Source: DSXF01 sp964387495
GTDB lineage: Bacteria; Chloroflexota; Anaerolineae; Anaerolineales; Villigracilaceae
DNA: 64,000 nucleotides
Reading direction: 5' to 3'
NCBI GenBank assembly: GCA_964387495.1
Contig: CAYLXB010000011.1
Span: 7,351 to 71,350 of the forward strand
Part shown: in pieces, positions 34,862-42,843 of the stretch
Numbering within the stretch: the stretch's first letter is position 1
How the letters are laid out: every line of letters begins with the position of its first letter
Translations under genes and position numbers: made by a program
The notes under the pieces: model-generated
Told to the model about the DNA's origin: nothing
What the model saw: only the letters and a program-made list of their open reading frames with translations
The model's database searches: none

Positions 34862-35257
34862 ATGCCTGGAGTGTTTGACCGGTTACAACGTCAAATCGAA
34901 GATAAACAGCAGGAGGGCGGCATTACTGCCCTGGACCTGGTTGATTTGTCGCCCCCGTTGCGAAAGATCATGCGGCTGATGCTGCGGCAATTACAAATGA
35001 CATACATCCAACTTTGTGAGGCCATGAAGGCCATGCCAGAAAATGACCGGATGCCTGCCGACGAACTCCGTCAGGCGCTGGACTTGTTGACAAAACAATT
35101 CTGGCTGATCCGGCTGGGGGAGGGCGAGCGGGCAACATACAAAGTCAACCTGCGGCGTAAAGCTGGCAGCACCCTGGCGCAGGGAATCTGGGCTTCGCTG
35201 GACGCGAAACTTAAAGATCCAGCCGAACCGCCTCAAGGAAGTGAACCGACCTCCTGA
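34862..35257 (+). CDS. Small winged-helix protein, copy 2
   Basis: A 131-residue paralogue of 26236-26580. Shared features are the opening [VL]F..[IL]...[IL]E, then PLR near residue 33, a helix-turn-helix-like core, a Y-[KE]-V wing strand, and a C-terminal [IL]W..LD motif (QGIWASLDAKL). An acidic, proline-rich tail of about 15 residues follows. The start ATG at 34862 is chosen over a longer frame to 34790 that overlaps the zinc protein. Its 3' end overlaps the cyclase gene tail to tail by 25 bp. Confidence 0.7.
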   Translation: MPGVFDRLQRQIEDKQQEGGITALDLVDLSPPLRKIMRLMLRQLQMTYIQLCEAMKAMPENDRMPADELRQALDLLTKQFWLIRLGEGERATYKVNLRRKAGSTLAQGIWASLDAKLKDPAEPPQGSEPTS

Positions 35258-36801
35258 TCGTTGACTCCTTGCAATTCATAAATTGGGACAGCCGCGCTCT
35301 TGCCCTTCAGCGAAACCTCGCCCAATGATTGGCACTTGAAGTTCGAGGCAATGGCTTCGTACACCCGGCCGCTGATCAGAATCTGATTGCTTTGGGCCCG
35401 ATTCATCAGCCGTGCGGTGGTATTGACGGTATCACCCAATACGTTGAATTCACGGCGACCGCGTTTTTCACCAATTTCAGCCACAAAGGTGGGGCCAATC
35501 GAAATACCAATCTGACATGTCACAGAAGGCGGCTCACTACTACCGCCAACCAAGGGTGGTCTCAGATTCATGATAATTTCACGGATCGCCAAGGCGGCTT
35601 CTGCAGCCCGCGCCGGGTCGTTGCTGTGCGCATTGGGAACCCCGAAATAGATGACAATATCCGAGCCGGCCAGATGGTAGGTGATCTTCTTGAGTATGCC
35701 GCCGCGCGTTTCCACCGCCGCATTGATCATGGCAAAGGCACGCGCAAAGCTGTGGACCACCCTGACCTCTTCGCCTGGCAGGGCCTGGTCCAGCAGTTCG
35801 GGCAGGCCAAGAAAGTTGACAAACATGACCGTCGGCTCGGGGAAATCGGGCGGGATTTGCCGCCTGGCAGCGCTCTCAACCAGAAGACTTAACACCGGTT
35901 GGGGCAGGAAACTGGCCAGCGGCTCAATGGCCTTGAGGGATTCGTTGATCTCATTCATTAGTCCAGATACACTGCGCTCAAAGAGCACCGAACTGGAGGG
36001 GCGCCGGCGTTTGAGCGTGATTTCATATTCACCCAGCTGGTCATCCGAGAGATCGTCCACAACCAGTTTGTAACCCGGTTTGCCATCTTCGAAGCGGAAT
36101 TGAGTTTTCACCCGTTCGTAGGCAGTGTCGGAAAGATTTACACGCCCGGCCTGTCCGGCGCTTTCAGAAAGTTTGGCTTTCTGGACCGCTGTTCCCAGAA
36201 GCACATGCTCCATCCGGCGCGGAGTGCCGATGTCTGCCATCAAGAAGCGACCATAGTGAATGCCCACCCGCATTCCAAGATGGACCGGGCCCTGTGCTGT
36301 CTTGATCTCGGCGAACTGTGACATGGCACGCTGCATACGTAACCCTGCCCGTACGGCACGCACAATATCATTGCGCCGCTCATCTTCCTCGAAAAAAGCC
36401 AGGAGGGCATCGCCAGTGAATTCCAACAGGTCACCTTCCGATTTGTTGACGATGTCAATCATCTCGGAAAAGTAAGCATTCAATACCTTGAGAAGTGATA
36501 CTGCGCCTGCCTGGCCCTGGGCTGCGTTGGCTTCCATCAAACGGGTAAAGCCGGCCAGGTCTGTGAACATGAGCGAACCTTTTTGCTTTGTATAGCGTAT
36601 GACCCCCGGCTTCGGCGGTCTCTCGAGGAGATACCTGCAGGTATAGTCATACAGGATGTGCTGGAGTGTACGCAGGTGCTGAAAGACCCTCTCCAGGGTT
36701 GTTGGCGAGGGGTCCAACCAAGCTGCAGCATACAGGTCCGCAGGCAGGAGGGGTCGAAGACGTGATTCGATTGATTCCAGTGGGGAGTTTGAAGGGAGCA
36801 T
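35233..36801 (-). CDS. Tandem class III nucleotide cyclase with one composite active site
   Basis: 522 residues from the leaderless start MLPSNSPLES. Cyclase domain 1 (about 70-235) keeps both metal aspartates (Asp81 in MFTDLAGF, Asp131 in FTGDALLAFF) but has Gln207 where the transition-state Asn is expected. Domain 2 (about 320-510) has lost the aspartates (Asn329 in MFVNF, Ser380 in AGSD) but keeps Asn460 and Arg464 in GDTVNTTARL. The halves are complementary, as in mammalian adenylate cyclases C1 and C2. Glu127 stands where adenylate cyclases have the base-reading Lys, so substrate (ATP or GTP) is open. It has no membrane helix. A longer frame to 36867 overlaps the -10 box. Confidence 0.88.
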   Translation of the reverse strand: MLPSNSPLESIESRLRPLLPADLYAAAWLDPSPTTLERVFQHLRTLQHILYDYTCRYLLERPPKPGVIRYTKQKGSLMFTDLAGFTRLMEANAAQGQAGAVSLLKVLNAYFSEMIDIVNKSEGDLLEFTGDALLAFFEEDERRNDIVRAVRAGLRMQRAMSQFAEIKTAQGPVHLGMRVGIHYGRFLMADIGTPRRMEHVLLGTAVQKAKLSESAGQAGRVNLSDTAYERVKTQFRFEDGKPGYKLVVDDLSDDQLGEYEITLKRRRPSSSVLFERSVSGLMNEINESLKAIEPLASFLPQPVLSLLVESAARRQIPPDFPEPTVMFVNFLGLPELLDQALPGEEVRVVHSFARAFAMINAAVETRGGILKKITYHLAGSDIVIYFGVPNAHSNDPARAAEAALAIREIIMNLRPPLVGGSSEPPSVTCQIGISIGPTFVAEIGEKRGRREFNVLGDTVNTTARLMNRAQSNQILISGRVYEAIASNFKCQSLGEVSLKGKSAAVPIYELQGVNDQEVGSLP

Positions 36802-36807
36802 GTAAAA

Positions 36808-36836
36808 ATTATACATGATTCCCGGACTCTGCTCAA
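36808..36836 (-). promoter_or_regulatory. Promoter of the cyclase gene (leaderless)
   Basis: TTGAGC (36831-36836), 17 nt, TATAAT (36808-36813), then 6 nt to ATG on the minus strand. No ribosome binding site. This separates the cyclase from the sensor operon upstream. Confidence 0.6.
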
Positions 36837-36937
36837 CAGGAGTCTCTGGTAACAGTGCATGGGTCAAATATTGCGGGTGAATTCAGAAGGGTGCTCGGGA
36901 ACCGCTGGGTTGAGGGCGAATGCAGCGCGAGGGACTG

Positions 36938-38788
36938 TCATCCCTTTCTTTTCCTGCGTATCTCCGAGGCCTTATTCTGCAGGTTGCGGAAGTAATCTGT
37001 GTCCGTGATATCGTTCACCTGTTGCTGCCGTCCGGGTTCATCAATGACGATACGTAATTTGTCGATCTCGGCGCGCAGGGCTTCTTCCCGGATGTAGCCA
37101 GTAAGCGCTGCTGAAGCCAACAATACCAGGGACTCAATCACATCGTCCACTGTAAACGGAACAGCTTCTCCTGTTCCAGGGTTGCGGGCGTTGATCAGCT
37201 GCAGGACACCAATCACCTGCCCGTCTTCACCTTCCAGCGGGATGGTCATAAAAGATCTCGAGCGATAACCGGTGCGCTGGTCAAAAGCGCGTGTGCCGGA
37301 GAAATCAAAATCCCCTACATCATAGGCATCCTCCACGGTCACACGTTCTTTCGAAATGGCCGCATGGGTGGCAATATTTTGATGATTGGGACTACCATCT
37401 TTATTATTGAGGGGGATGCCCGGCAGCGTAACAGCCACGTTGGATGTGCCGCCCATCGCCAGGCCCAGGGATGTGTTGCGTACGATCACGAATTTAAGTT
37501 CCTGGCCCTCGACCAGGTAAAGACTGCCGGCATCGGCGTTGGTGACCTGCTGGGCTTCGATCACAATTGTCTCCAGCAGACGGTTGAAATCGCGCTCTGC
37601 AGAGAGGCGGACACCGGCCGGAATGACCGTGCGGAGGAGGTTCAAGCGGCGGTCGCGCAGCAGCACCTCACGCGCCATCCGGTCAAAGACACGGCCAAGG
37701 TGCCCCACTTCATCCGTGCGGGTGGTCACATTGGTTAAAATCTCCGGACGATATGTGCCGTCCTCCACTGCTGAAGCAGCGCGTGCCACCTGCTGAATGG
37801 GGCCGGTAACGCGACGGGAGAGGAAAATCGACATCAGCATACCAACAGCCAGCACAAAAACTGCCACCAGAGCAGCATTGCGGACCTGTTCCCGGACGAC
37901 GGCTTGAAGTTTATCGGTGGGCAGGTAGACCATGACGGCACCGATGATCTGTTCACTATTCACATGGTAGACGGGTACAATCACCTTGAGCAGATTGTTC
38001 TCCAGATAATTGGATTGGCGGTTATAGCGGATTACCTCTTCCAGGTTTTGACGGTCGAGCGGGGTCAGCCCTTCTGTGCTCACTCCCGGTACACTGCTGA
38101 AGACCAGTGTGTTCTGCTGGTTATCTGTGAACCGGATGGCGCTGACAGCCCCGGCATCGACTAGGCGGGCTACCAGGCGATCAAGGCTGACACGCTGGCG
38201 CAATTCCTCGACAACCGCAACGTTATACCCCACCTGGACAATGCGCGGCTTATCCACGCCAGCCACCCCCACATACTTGAAAATATTGTTGTCCACCTCG
38301 CGCACGCGCGCTTCCTGGATGACCACTTGCTTTTCGCCTGTGAGCAGGGGGTAAAAAACGGAGGCCTGTGGTTGTTTCTGCGGATCAGGGCTGAAGGTGA
38401 AGTCGGTTTTGAGGTCATTGCGCAGGTAGGCATGACCGTTTTCATCGGTAATCCAGAATTCACTGAGCGCCGTGCTGCGGGTAATCTCCACGAGACGATC
38501 ATTGATCTGAACAGGGGAAAGGCCAGCCTGCTCGGCAACGTCCACGAAATGGGCGGCGATGGTTGCCTCGATGACCATTTGCTGGCCGATGGCATTTTCC
38601 ATTTCCTGGGGAAATTCACTGACAATCGAGACGGTGCTGGCCAGAAGGTGGGCGATGATGTATCCATCCGCTTTTTGCTGCGCCAGAAGGGAATTATAAG
38701 AGTTCCAGGTAAGGACTGAACCCAGAATCAGAACCGCTCCTGCCAGCAGGAGCGTTACCATGATCAAGGTACGTGCTCGAAAGGTCAT
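36938..38788 (-). CDS. Membrane sensor: Cache-HAMP-GAF with coiled-coil tail, no kinase
   Basis: 616 residues. TM1 is at about 9-29, followed by a double-Cache-like extracytoplasmic region (about 35-300), TM2 at about 305-325, HAMP (RRVTGPIQQVARAASAVEDGTY), and a GAF domain (about 390-560, with NADAGSLYLVEGQEL and YRSRSFMTIPL). The tail core is ITDTDYFRNLQNKASEIR. Nothing follows the tail, so output must go through protein contact. The start at 38788 follows GGAGG eight bases upstream; the longer frame to 38872 runs into the minD-D stop. It is co-directional with minD-D, 73 nt downstream of it. Confidence 0.9.
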   Translation of the reverse strand: MTFRARTLIMVTLLLAGAVLILGSVLTWNSYNSLLAQQKADGYIIAHLLASTVSIVSEFPQEMENAIGQQMVIEATIAAHFVDVAEQAGLSPVQINDRLVEITRSTALSEFWITDENGHAYLRNDLKTDFTFSPDPQKQPQASVFYPLLTGEKQVVIQEARVREVDNNIFKYVGVAGVDKPRIVQVGYNVAVVEELRQRVSLDRLVARLVDAGAVSAIRFTDNQQNTLVFSSVPGVSTEGLTPLDRQNLEEVIRYNRQSNYLENNLLKVIVPVYHVNSEQIIGAVMVYLPTDKLQAVVREQVRNAALVAVFVLAVGMLMSIFLSRRVTGPIQQVARAASAVEDGTYRPEILTNVTTRTDEVGHLGRVFDRMAREVLLRDRRLNLLRTVIPAGVRLSAERDFNRLLETIVIEAQQVTNADAGSLYLVEGQELKFVIVRNTSLGLAMGGTSNVAVTLPGIPLNNKDGSPNHQNIATHAAISKERVTVEDAYDVGDFDFSGTRAFDQRTGYRSRSFMTIPLEGEDGQVIGVLQLINARNPGTGEAVPFTVDDVIESLVLLASAALTGYIREEALRAEIDKLRIVIDEPGRQQQVNDITDTDYFRNLQNKASEIRRKRKG

Positions 38789-38861
38789 GCCAACCTCCGA
38801 GTGGGTGGGAGAAGGTGGATTGAAATTGAATATGACTTCCCCGGCAGGCGCAGGTGACAGA

Positions 38862-39617
38862 TCAAGCGGCAAGCCGGTCAGCCAGACGTTTGTATTCGGC
38901 GGTCACGGGATGATTCGGGTATTTGAGCGAGAAGATGCGCTCACTGGCCAGGATCATCAATTCATCCGAATGTGGAAAGGCTGCAACAACTTCACAGGAG
39001 AAGTTTTTCCCGATGTGAGCCTTGATATCCTCAGCTTTGAACTTCTTGGGGAATTTATTAACTACCAGCAAAAGTTCGGGGACGCCGAGCCGGCGGGCTA
39101 CTTCCAGGGTTACACTGGTACCAAGATAGTCCTGCTGGTCGGGACGCAGAAGCAGCAACAAAATATCCGAAAAAGCAATCGAGAAGAGTGTTTCTTCGTT
39201 CAGTCCAGGATGTGTATCGATCAGCAATATATCCAGTTCCAACTTGTCAATCAGATGCAACAGGCCGTCATTGAGTAAATTGGTATCGTATCCCTCCCGC
39301 AGGATACGGGTGATTTCGCCGGGCTTGATGCTGGAAGGAATCAGATATACCCGGCCAGGGACGGGTGCACCCAACCCTGGGGTGACATCCTGGGCAGCCT
39401 GTTCGAGACTGCACTGCCCCCACAAGTAGTGGTTAAGAGAGTATTCGAGTTTGGATTGATTCAGGCCAAATAATACATGGATGCCCGGGGAGAGGATATC
39501 CGTGTCTACAACGCCCACACGCCTGCCCTGCAAGGCGAATATCCCTGCCAGGTTGGCAGTCGTGTTCGACTTGCCTGTTCCCCCGCGAAAAGAATGTAAT
39601 GAGATGATTTTGGCCAT
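38862..39617 (-). CDS. MinD/ParA-like ATPase D
   Basis: 251 residues. The loop is SFRGGTGKSN (Arg for signature Lys), with DTDILSPGIHVLF, LDILLIDTHPGLNEET, RPDQQDYLGTSVTLEVARRL and a C-terminal FSLKYPNHPVT. It is close to copies B and C. It is first in a minus-strand operon with the Cache-HAMP-GAF sensor, a third pairing of a MinD-like ATPase with a protein bearing the shared tail. It is divergent from nadD. Confidence 0.9.
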   Translation of the reverse strand: MAKIISLHSFRGGTGKSNTTANLAGIFALQGRRVGVVDTDILSPGIHVLFGLNQSKLEYSLNHYLWGQCSLEQAAQDVTPGLGAPVPGRVYLIPSSIKPGEITRILREGYDTNLLNDGLLHLIDKLELDILLIDTHPGLNEETLFSIAFSDILLLLLRPDQQDYLGTSVTLEVARRLGVPELLLVVNKFPKKFKAEDIKAHIGKNFSCEVVAAFPHSDELMILASERIFSLKYPNHPVTAEYKRLADRLAA

Positions 39618-39701
39618 AGGCGCATCCTTGACTGCGAAGAAAAGCTCTTCTTTTCGCGTTTATCTTATCATAACCCGGCGGGATTGACCATTGGTTTCGG
39701 T

Positions 39702-39707
39702 TATACT
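39702..39707 (+). promoter_or_regulatory. -10 box of nadD
   Basis: TATACT ends 7 nt before the nadD ATG at 39715, with no ribosome binding site. No clear -35 at the right distance. Confidence 0.4.
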
Positions 39708-39714
39708 TGCCTGC

Positions 39715-40320
39715 ATGCCTCACCTGCGTCTTGGTCTCTTTGGCGGTACCTTTGATCCGCCCCACCTTGGCCACCTGACGCTTGCTTGTGCTGCCTATCA
39801 GCAGTTACAACTCGATCAGGTCATGTGGATCCTGACCGGAATCCAGCCGCTTAAGATCGGGCAGCGAATCACACCTGCTGAGGAGCGCCTGTCCATGCTG
39901 GCACTGGTCTTGGGAGATGATCCGCGTTTTTCCCTTTCGCGTATCGAAGTGGATCGCCCAGGGCCGCATTACAGCGTGGACACGGTGCACCTACTGGCAG
40001 AACAAAACTCAGAAGCTGACCTGGTCTTTCTTATGGGCGGCGATTCGCTGCGTGACCTGCCAGCCTGGCGATCCCCGGTCGAGCTTGTTGCAGCCTGCGC
40101 CGAGATCGGTGTAATGCGCCGCCCGGATGATGACTTTGACCTGCCTGCTCTGGAGGAGAAAATTCCGGGGTTGACGGCAAAAGTCCGCTTTATGGATGTA
40201 CCCATGCTGGATATTTCAGCCAGTGAAATCCGCAGGCGGATTGCTGCCGGCTTGGATGTGCGTGACCGTCTTCACCCTGAGGTCCATACCTACATTCAAA
40301 AACATGGCTTATATCAATGA
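39715..40320 (+). CDS. nadD: Nicotinate-nucleotide adenylyltransferase
   Basis: A 201-residue enzyme forming deamido-NAD from nicotinate mononucleotide and ATP. The HxGH loop is GGTFDPPHLGH near the N-terminus, FLMGGDSL is central, and the C-terminal ISASEIRRRI supplies the second phosphate contact. The ATG at 39715 is preferred to an upstream start at 39691 because the family begins here and a -10 box lies between. Its last four bases overlap the MFS gene (ATGA). Confidence 0.95.
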   Translation: MPHLRLGLFGGTFDPPHLGHLTLACAAYQQLQLDQVMWILTGIQPLKIGQRITPAEERLSMLALVLGDDPRFSLSRIEVDRPGPHYSVDTVHLLAEQNSEADLVFLMGGDSLRDLPAWRSPVELVAACAEIGVMRRPDDDFDLPALEEKIPGLTAKVRFMDVPMLDISASEIRRRIAAGLDVRDRLHPEVHTYIQKHGLYQ

Positions 40321-41522
40321 CCCTACTACTCGATAATCTCTTTTCCTCTGTTGCTTTGGGCCATCTGATCGTCGATATGCTCAACGGGCAGCGGCTCGTC
40401 CTGCTGACGTATCTGGCTATCAAGATGGGTATGGACAATACCACACTTGGCACGATTGCAACGATCTATGTCTGGACAGCCTCCGCCTCCCAACCGGCCT
40501 TCGGCTGGCTGGTAGACCGCTTCGGCCAGCGGCGGGTGGCTGCATTGGGGATTTTATGGCAAGCGGTGCTCTTCAGCCTGGCAATGCTCCTGCCGGGGAA
40601 TTGGGCGCTGGCAGCTTTGATCGTATCCAGCCTGGGCTCGGCTGCATTTCATCCGGCCGGGGCGACGCAGGCCACGTTGTCCGGCCGCTCCCGCCTGGCC
40701 GGACGTGAAACGACGGCGGCTTCCATGTTCTTTTTCTTCGGGCAGTTCGGTTATTTCTTAGGGCCAATGCTGGGAGGAGCACTGCTACAACGCTTCGAAC
40801 TTCCCGGACTGCTGGCACTGGCAGCCGTGGCCGTTCCGCTGGGGCTGAATGTTGGCTGGCAGATGCGGGGCGTGCCTGAGCCCCGGCGTGTGCGGGGGGC
40901 GGCGGACCAATCCAAACTGAAACTCCAAGTGAGCGGCAGGTTCCTGGTGACCCTGGCGCTGGTAGCGGGCCTGCAGGCGGCTGTCCAGCAGAACATGATC
41001 ACTTTCTTTCCCAAGTATGTGGCGGATATGAACCTGAGCGCCGGTGTTTATGGTTCCCTGGCCGGGTTGTTTGTGGGCGGCTCGGCAGTTGGCGGTGTGA
41101 TTGGCGGCTGGCTGGCTGATCGTTACGGGAGACGTCCGGTGACTTTTGCGGCCATGCTCCTGGCAGGGATTCCAATTGTCGTCATTTCGTTGATCGGGTG
41201 GACACCTTGGTTATATGCGGTTGTGCCCCTGGCGGGCGGGTTATCTGGAGCGGTGCACAGCATCCTGGTGGTGAGCGCCCAACGGGCTTTTCCGACTGGC
41301 ATGGGTTTTGTCTCCGGACTGACGCTGGGTTTCATCTTTTCTGCGGGCGCGCTGGGCACGCTGCTGTGCGGTCCTCTGGCAGACGCGAGGGGATTCCCGT
41401 TCATGTTCCAGGTAACTGCCGGGCTGGCGCTGAGTGCTGCTCTTTTTACGCTGCTCTGGCCGCGGGAGCGGGTGCAAAGCCAAACTGAACCGCAACTGGT
41501 GCGAGAATCAGCAAAGAACTGA
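40317..41522 (+). CDS. MFS transporter, fosmidomycin-resistance-like
   Basis: 401 residues, twelve predicted helices in two halves. SLGSAAFHPAGATQA in the fourth helix region and the loop DRFGQRR resemble the Fsr-type drug exporters; ADRYGRRP is the equivalent loop of the second half. The start overlaps the nadD stop (ATGA), so the two are translationally coupled. A very strong terminator follows. The substrate cannot be told from sequence. Confidence 0.8.
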   Translation: MTLLLDNLFSSVALGHLIVDMLNGQRLVLLTYLAIKMGMDNTTLGTIATIYVWTASASQPAFGWLVDRFGQRRVAALGILWQAVLFSLAMLLPGNWALAALIVSSLGSAAFHPAGATQATLSGRSRLAGRETTAASMFFFFGQFGYFLGPMLGGALLQRFELPGLLALAAVAVPLGLNVGWQMRGVPEPRRVRGAADQSKLKLQVSGRFLVTLALVAGLQAAVQQNMITFFPKYVADMNLSAGVYGSLAGLFVGGSAVGGVIGGWLADRYGRRPVTFAAMLLAGIPIVVISLIGWTPWLYAVVPLAGGLSGAVHSILVVSAQRAFPTGMGFVSGLTLGFIFSAGALGTLLCGPLADARGFPFMFQVTAGLALSAALFTLLWPRERVQSQTEPQLVRESAKN

Positions 41523-41537
41523 CGCGGCTACCTGTCG

Positions 41538-41580
41538 AATCAAAGAGGAGGCCTCTTATGGCCTCCTCTTTGATTTTTTC
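41538..41580 (+). terminator. Terminator of the nadD-MFS operon
   Basis: AATCAAAGAGGAGGC (41538-41552) pairs perfectly with GCCTCCTCTTTGATT (41561-41575), followed by TTTT. Confidence 0.9.
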
Positions 41581-41590
41581 GTTCTGGTGT

Positions 41591-42703
41591 TTACGCGTCC
41601 AAGTGATAAGTGTGATAGGGGTTGTAACAAGGATTGCCCCAGGCCACGTGCATTTCGCGTGTGGTCAGATCGGCTACCAGGGCGGTGATGGTCTTCTCCC
41701 TGTCGAGGGGGTCGGTCACGTCCACGGCGTGGTTGCAGATCGAATTCGAGAAGTTGACGTGGTCTTTCTGGACAGACTGCAGACTTTTGATGGTATGCTG
41801 AGAAGTCTGCCGAATCAAACGCCAGGCCCGGAAGTAGCGCACGCGAGTTGAAATCATTTCCTCAGGCTCGTTCTCGATCTCAGCCAAATTGGGGGATAGA
41901 TAGTGGTTGGTGTGCACCGCGTAGCCATCTTCGGCATAGATGATGGAAAAGCGCCGGGCGGAAACCTCCACACTGTAAATCTCGCCGCTCTCGTGGACGA
42001 TCAAGTGATTGTAACCAGCCGCCCGGTGGGGGACCAGGGTGCTGCGGATGGCCTCTCCCGGTGATTTGGCGGCGAGCACAGCGCGTGAAACGATCAGACG
42101 CGGAATGCCAATGCGTGAGTCGGTTGGGTAGACCGAGTCGATGAATTGGCCAATGCCATAGGCATTGATGCCCACGTTGGGCAGGAGGCCGCCGTAGTTC
42201 ATGGCTAGAAATGGCGGTTCATCATCCGGTGAGACATGCACCATATAGGCGTCATCTTCATCTTCAGGAACCCAGTCTTCATTGTGGGCTGCCAGCACGT
42301 GCCCGTCGGCGGTGCGCTGGTCATTGACTGCCATGCTGGTGCAGCGCGAGAGGTGGAGGGCATCTGTGGTGACCGCCTCCATGGCGTTAAGAACAGCCAG
42401 GTCTTCAAAGGGGACGCCGGCGCCTTCGGAAATGCCGATGACCTCATCGACATATTGCGGGTAACGTTCCTGTGCAAAGGGGATGTATTTACGTGCCTGG
42501 ATCTGGGCACCGTCCCAAGTCAGTTCCAGCTGTTCGTAGGCATCTGCGAGCAACTGGCGGGCGTTTTCTACGCTGTGCCGCACCTGTTTCTTGCAGGCTT
42601 CGCCAATCTGGCGGCCAATTTCGCGGTGGGAGCCTTTGACGCGGATAATCGGTAATGGATTGGGATGCAGGGGTGCCTTGGGAATATCTATCAGGCTGTT
42701 CAT
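41591..42703 (-). CDS. C45-family autoproteolytic acyltransferase/hydrolase
   Basis: About 370 residues, Ntn-hydrolase type. The likely nucleophile is the Cys of SRCTSMAV near residue 125, where self-cleavage would expose it, as in isopenicillin N acyltransferase. HNEDWVPED follows at the distance seen in the family. These enzymes hydrolyse or transfer amide-linked acyl groups. The ATG at 42703 follows GAGGAGGTGACC. No partner gene is evident. Confidence 0.85.
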   Translation of the reverse strand: MNSLIDIPKAPLHPNPLPIIRVKGSHREIGRQIGEACKKQVRHSVENARQLLADAYEQLELTWDGAQIQARKYIPFAQERYPQYVDEVIGISEGAGVPFEDLAVLNAMEAVTTDALHLSRCTSMAVNDQRTADGHVLAAHNEDWVPEDEDDAYMVHVSPDDEPPFLAMNYGGLLPNVGINAYGIGQFIDSVYPTDSRIGIPRLIVSRAVLAAKSPGEAIRSTLVPHRAAGYNHLIVHESGEIYSVEVSARRFSIIYAEDGYAVHTNHYLSPNLAEIENEPEEMISTRVRYFRAWRLIRQTSQHTIKSLQSVQKDHVNFSNSICNHAVDVTDPLDREKTITALVADLTTREMHVAWGNPCYNPYHTYHLDA

Positions 42704-42797
42704 GGTCACCTCCTCATAAGTTGTCATGGGTAGCCATAAAATTCAACCCCAGCGGAAGGAAACCGGGATTGCCGAATTATATCACGGGCTCCAAAGA

Positions 42798-42828
42798 CAA
42801 AAACTCCCTGCCTTGGAGACAGGGAGTG
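42798..42828 (-). terminator. Terminator of the sigma/anti-sigma/bactofilin-like operon
   Basis: ACTCCCTG (42803-42810) pairs with CAGGGAGT (42820-42827). On the minus strand the stem is followed by TTTTTGTC. Confidence 0.8.
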
Positions 42829-42843
42829 AGGCTCTCGAATGGT

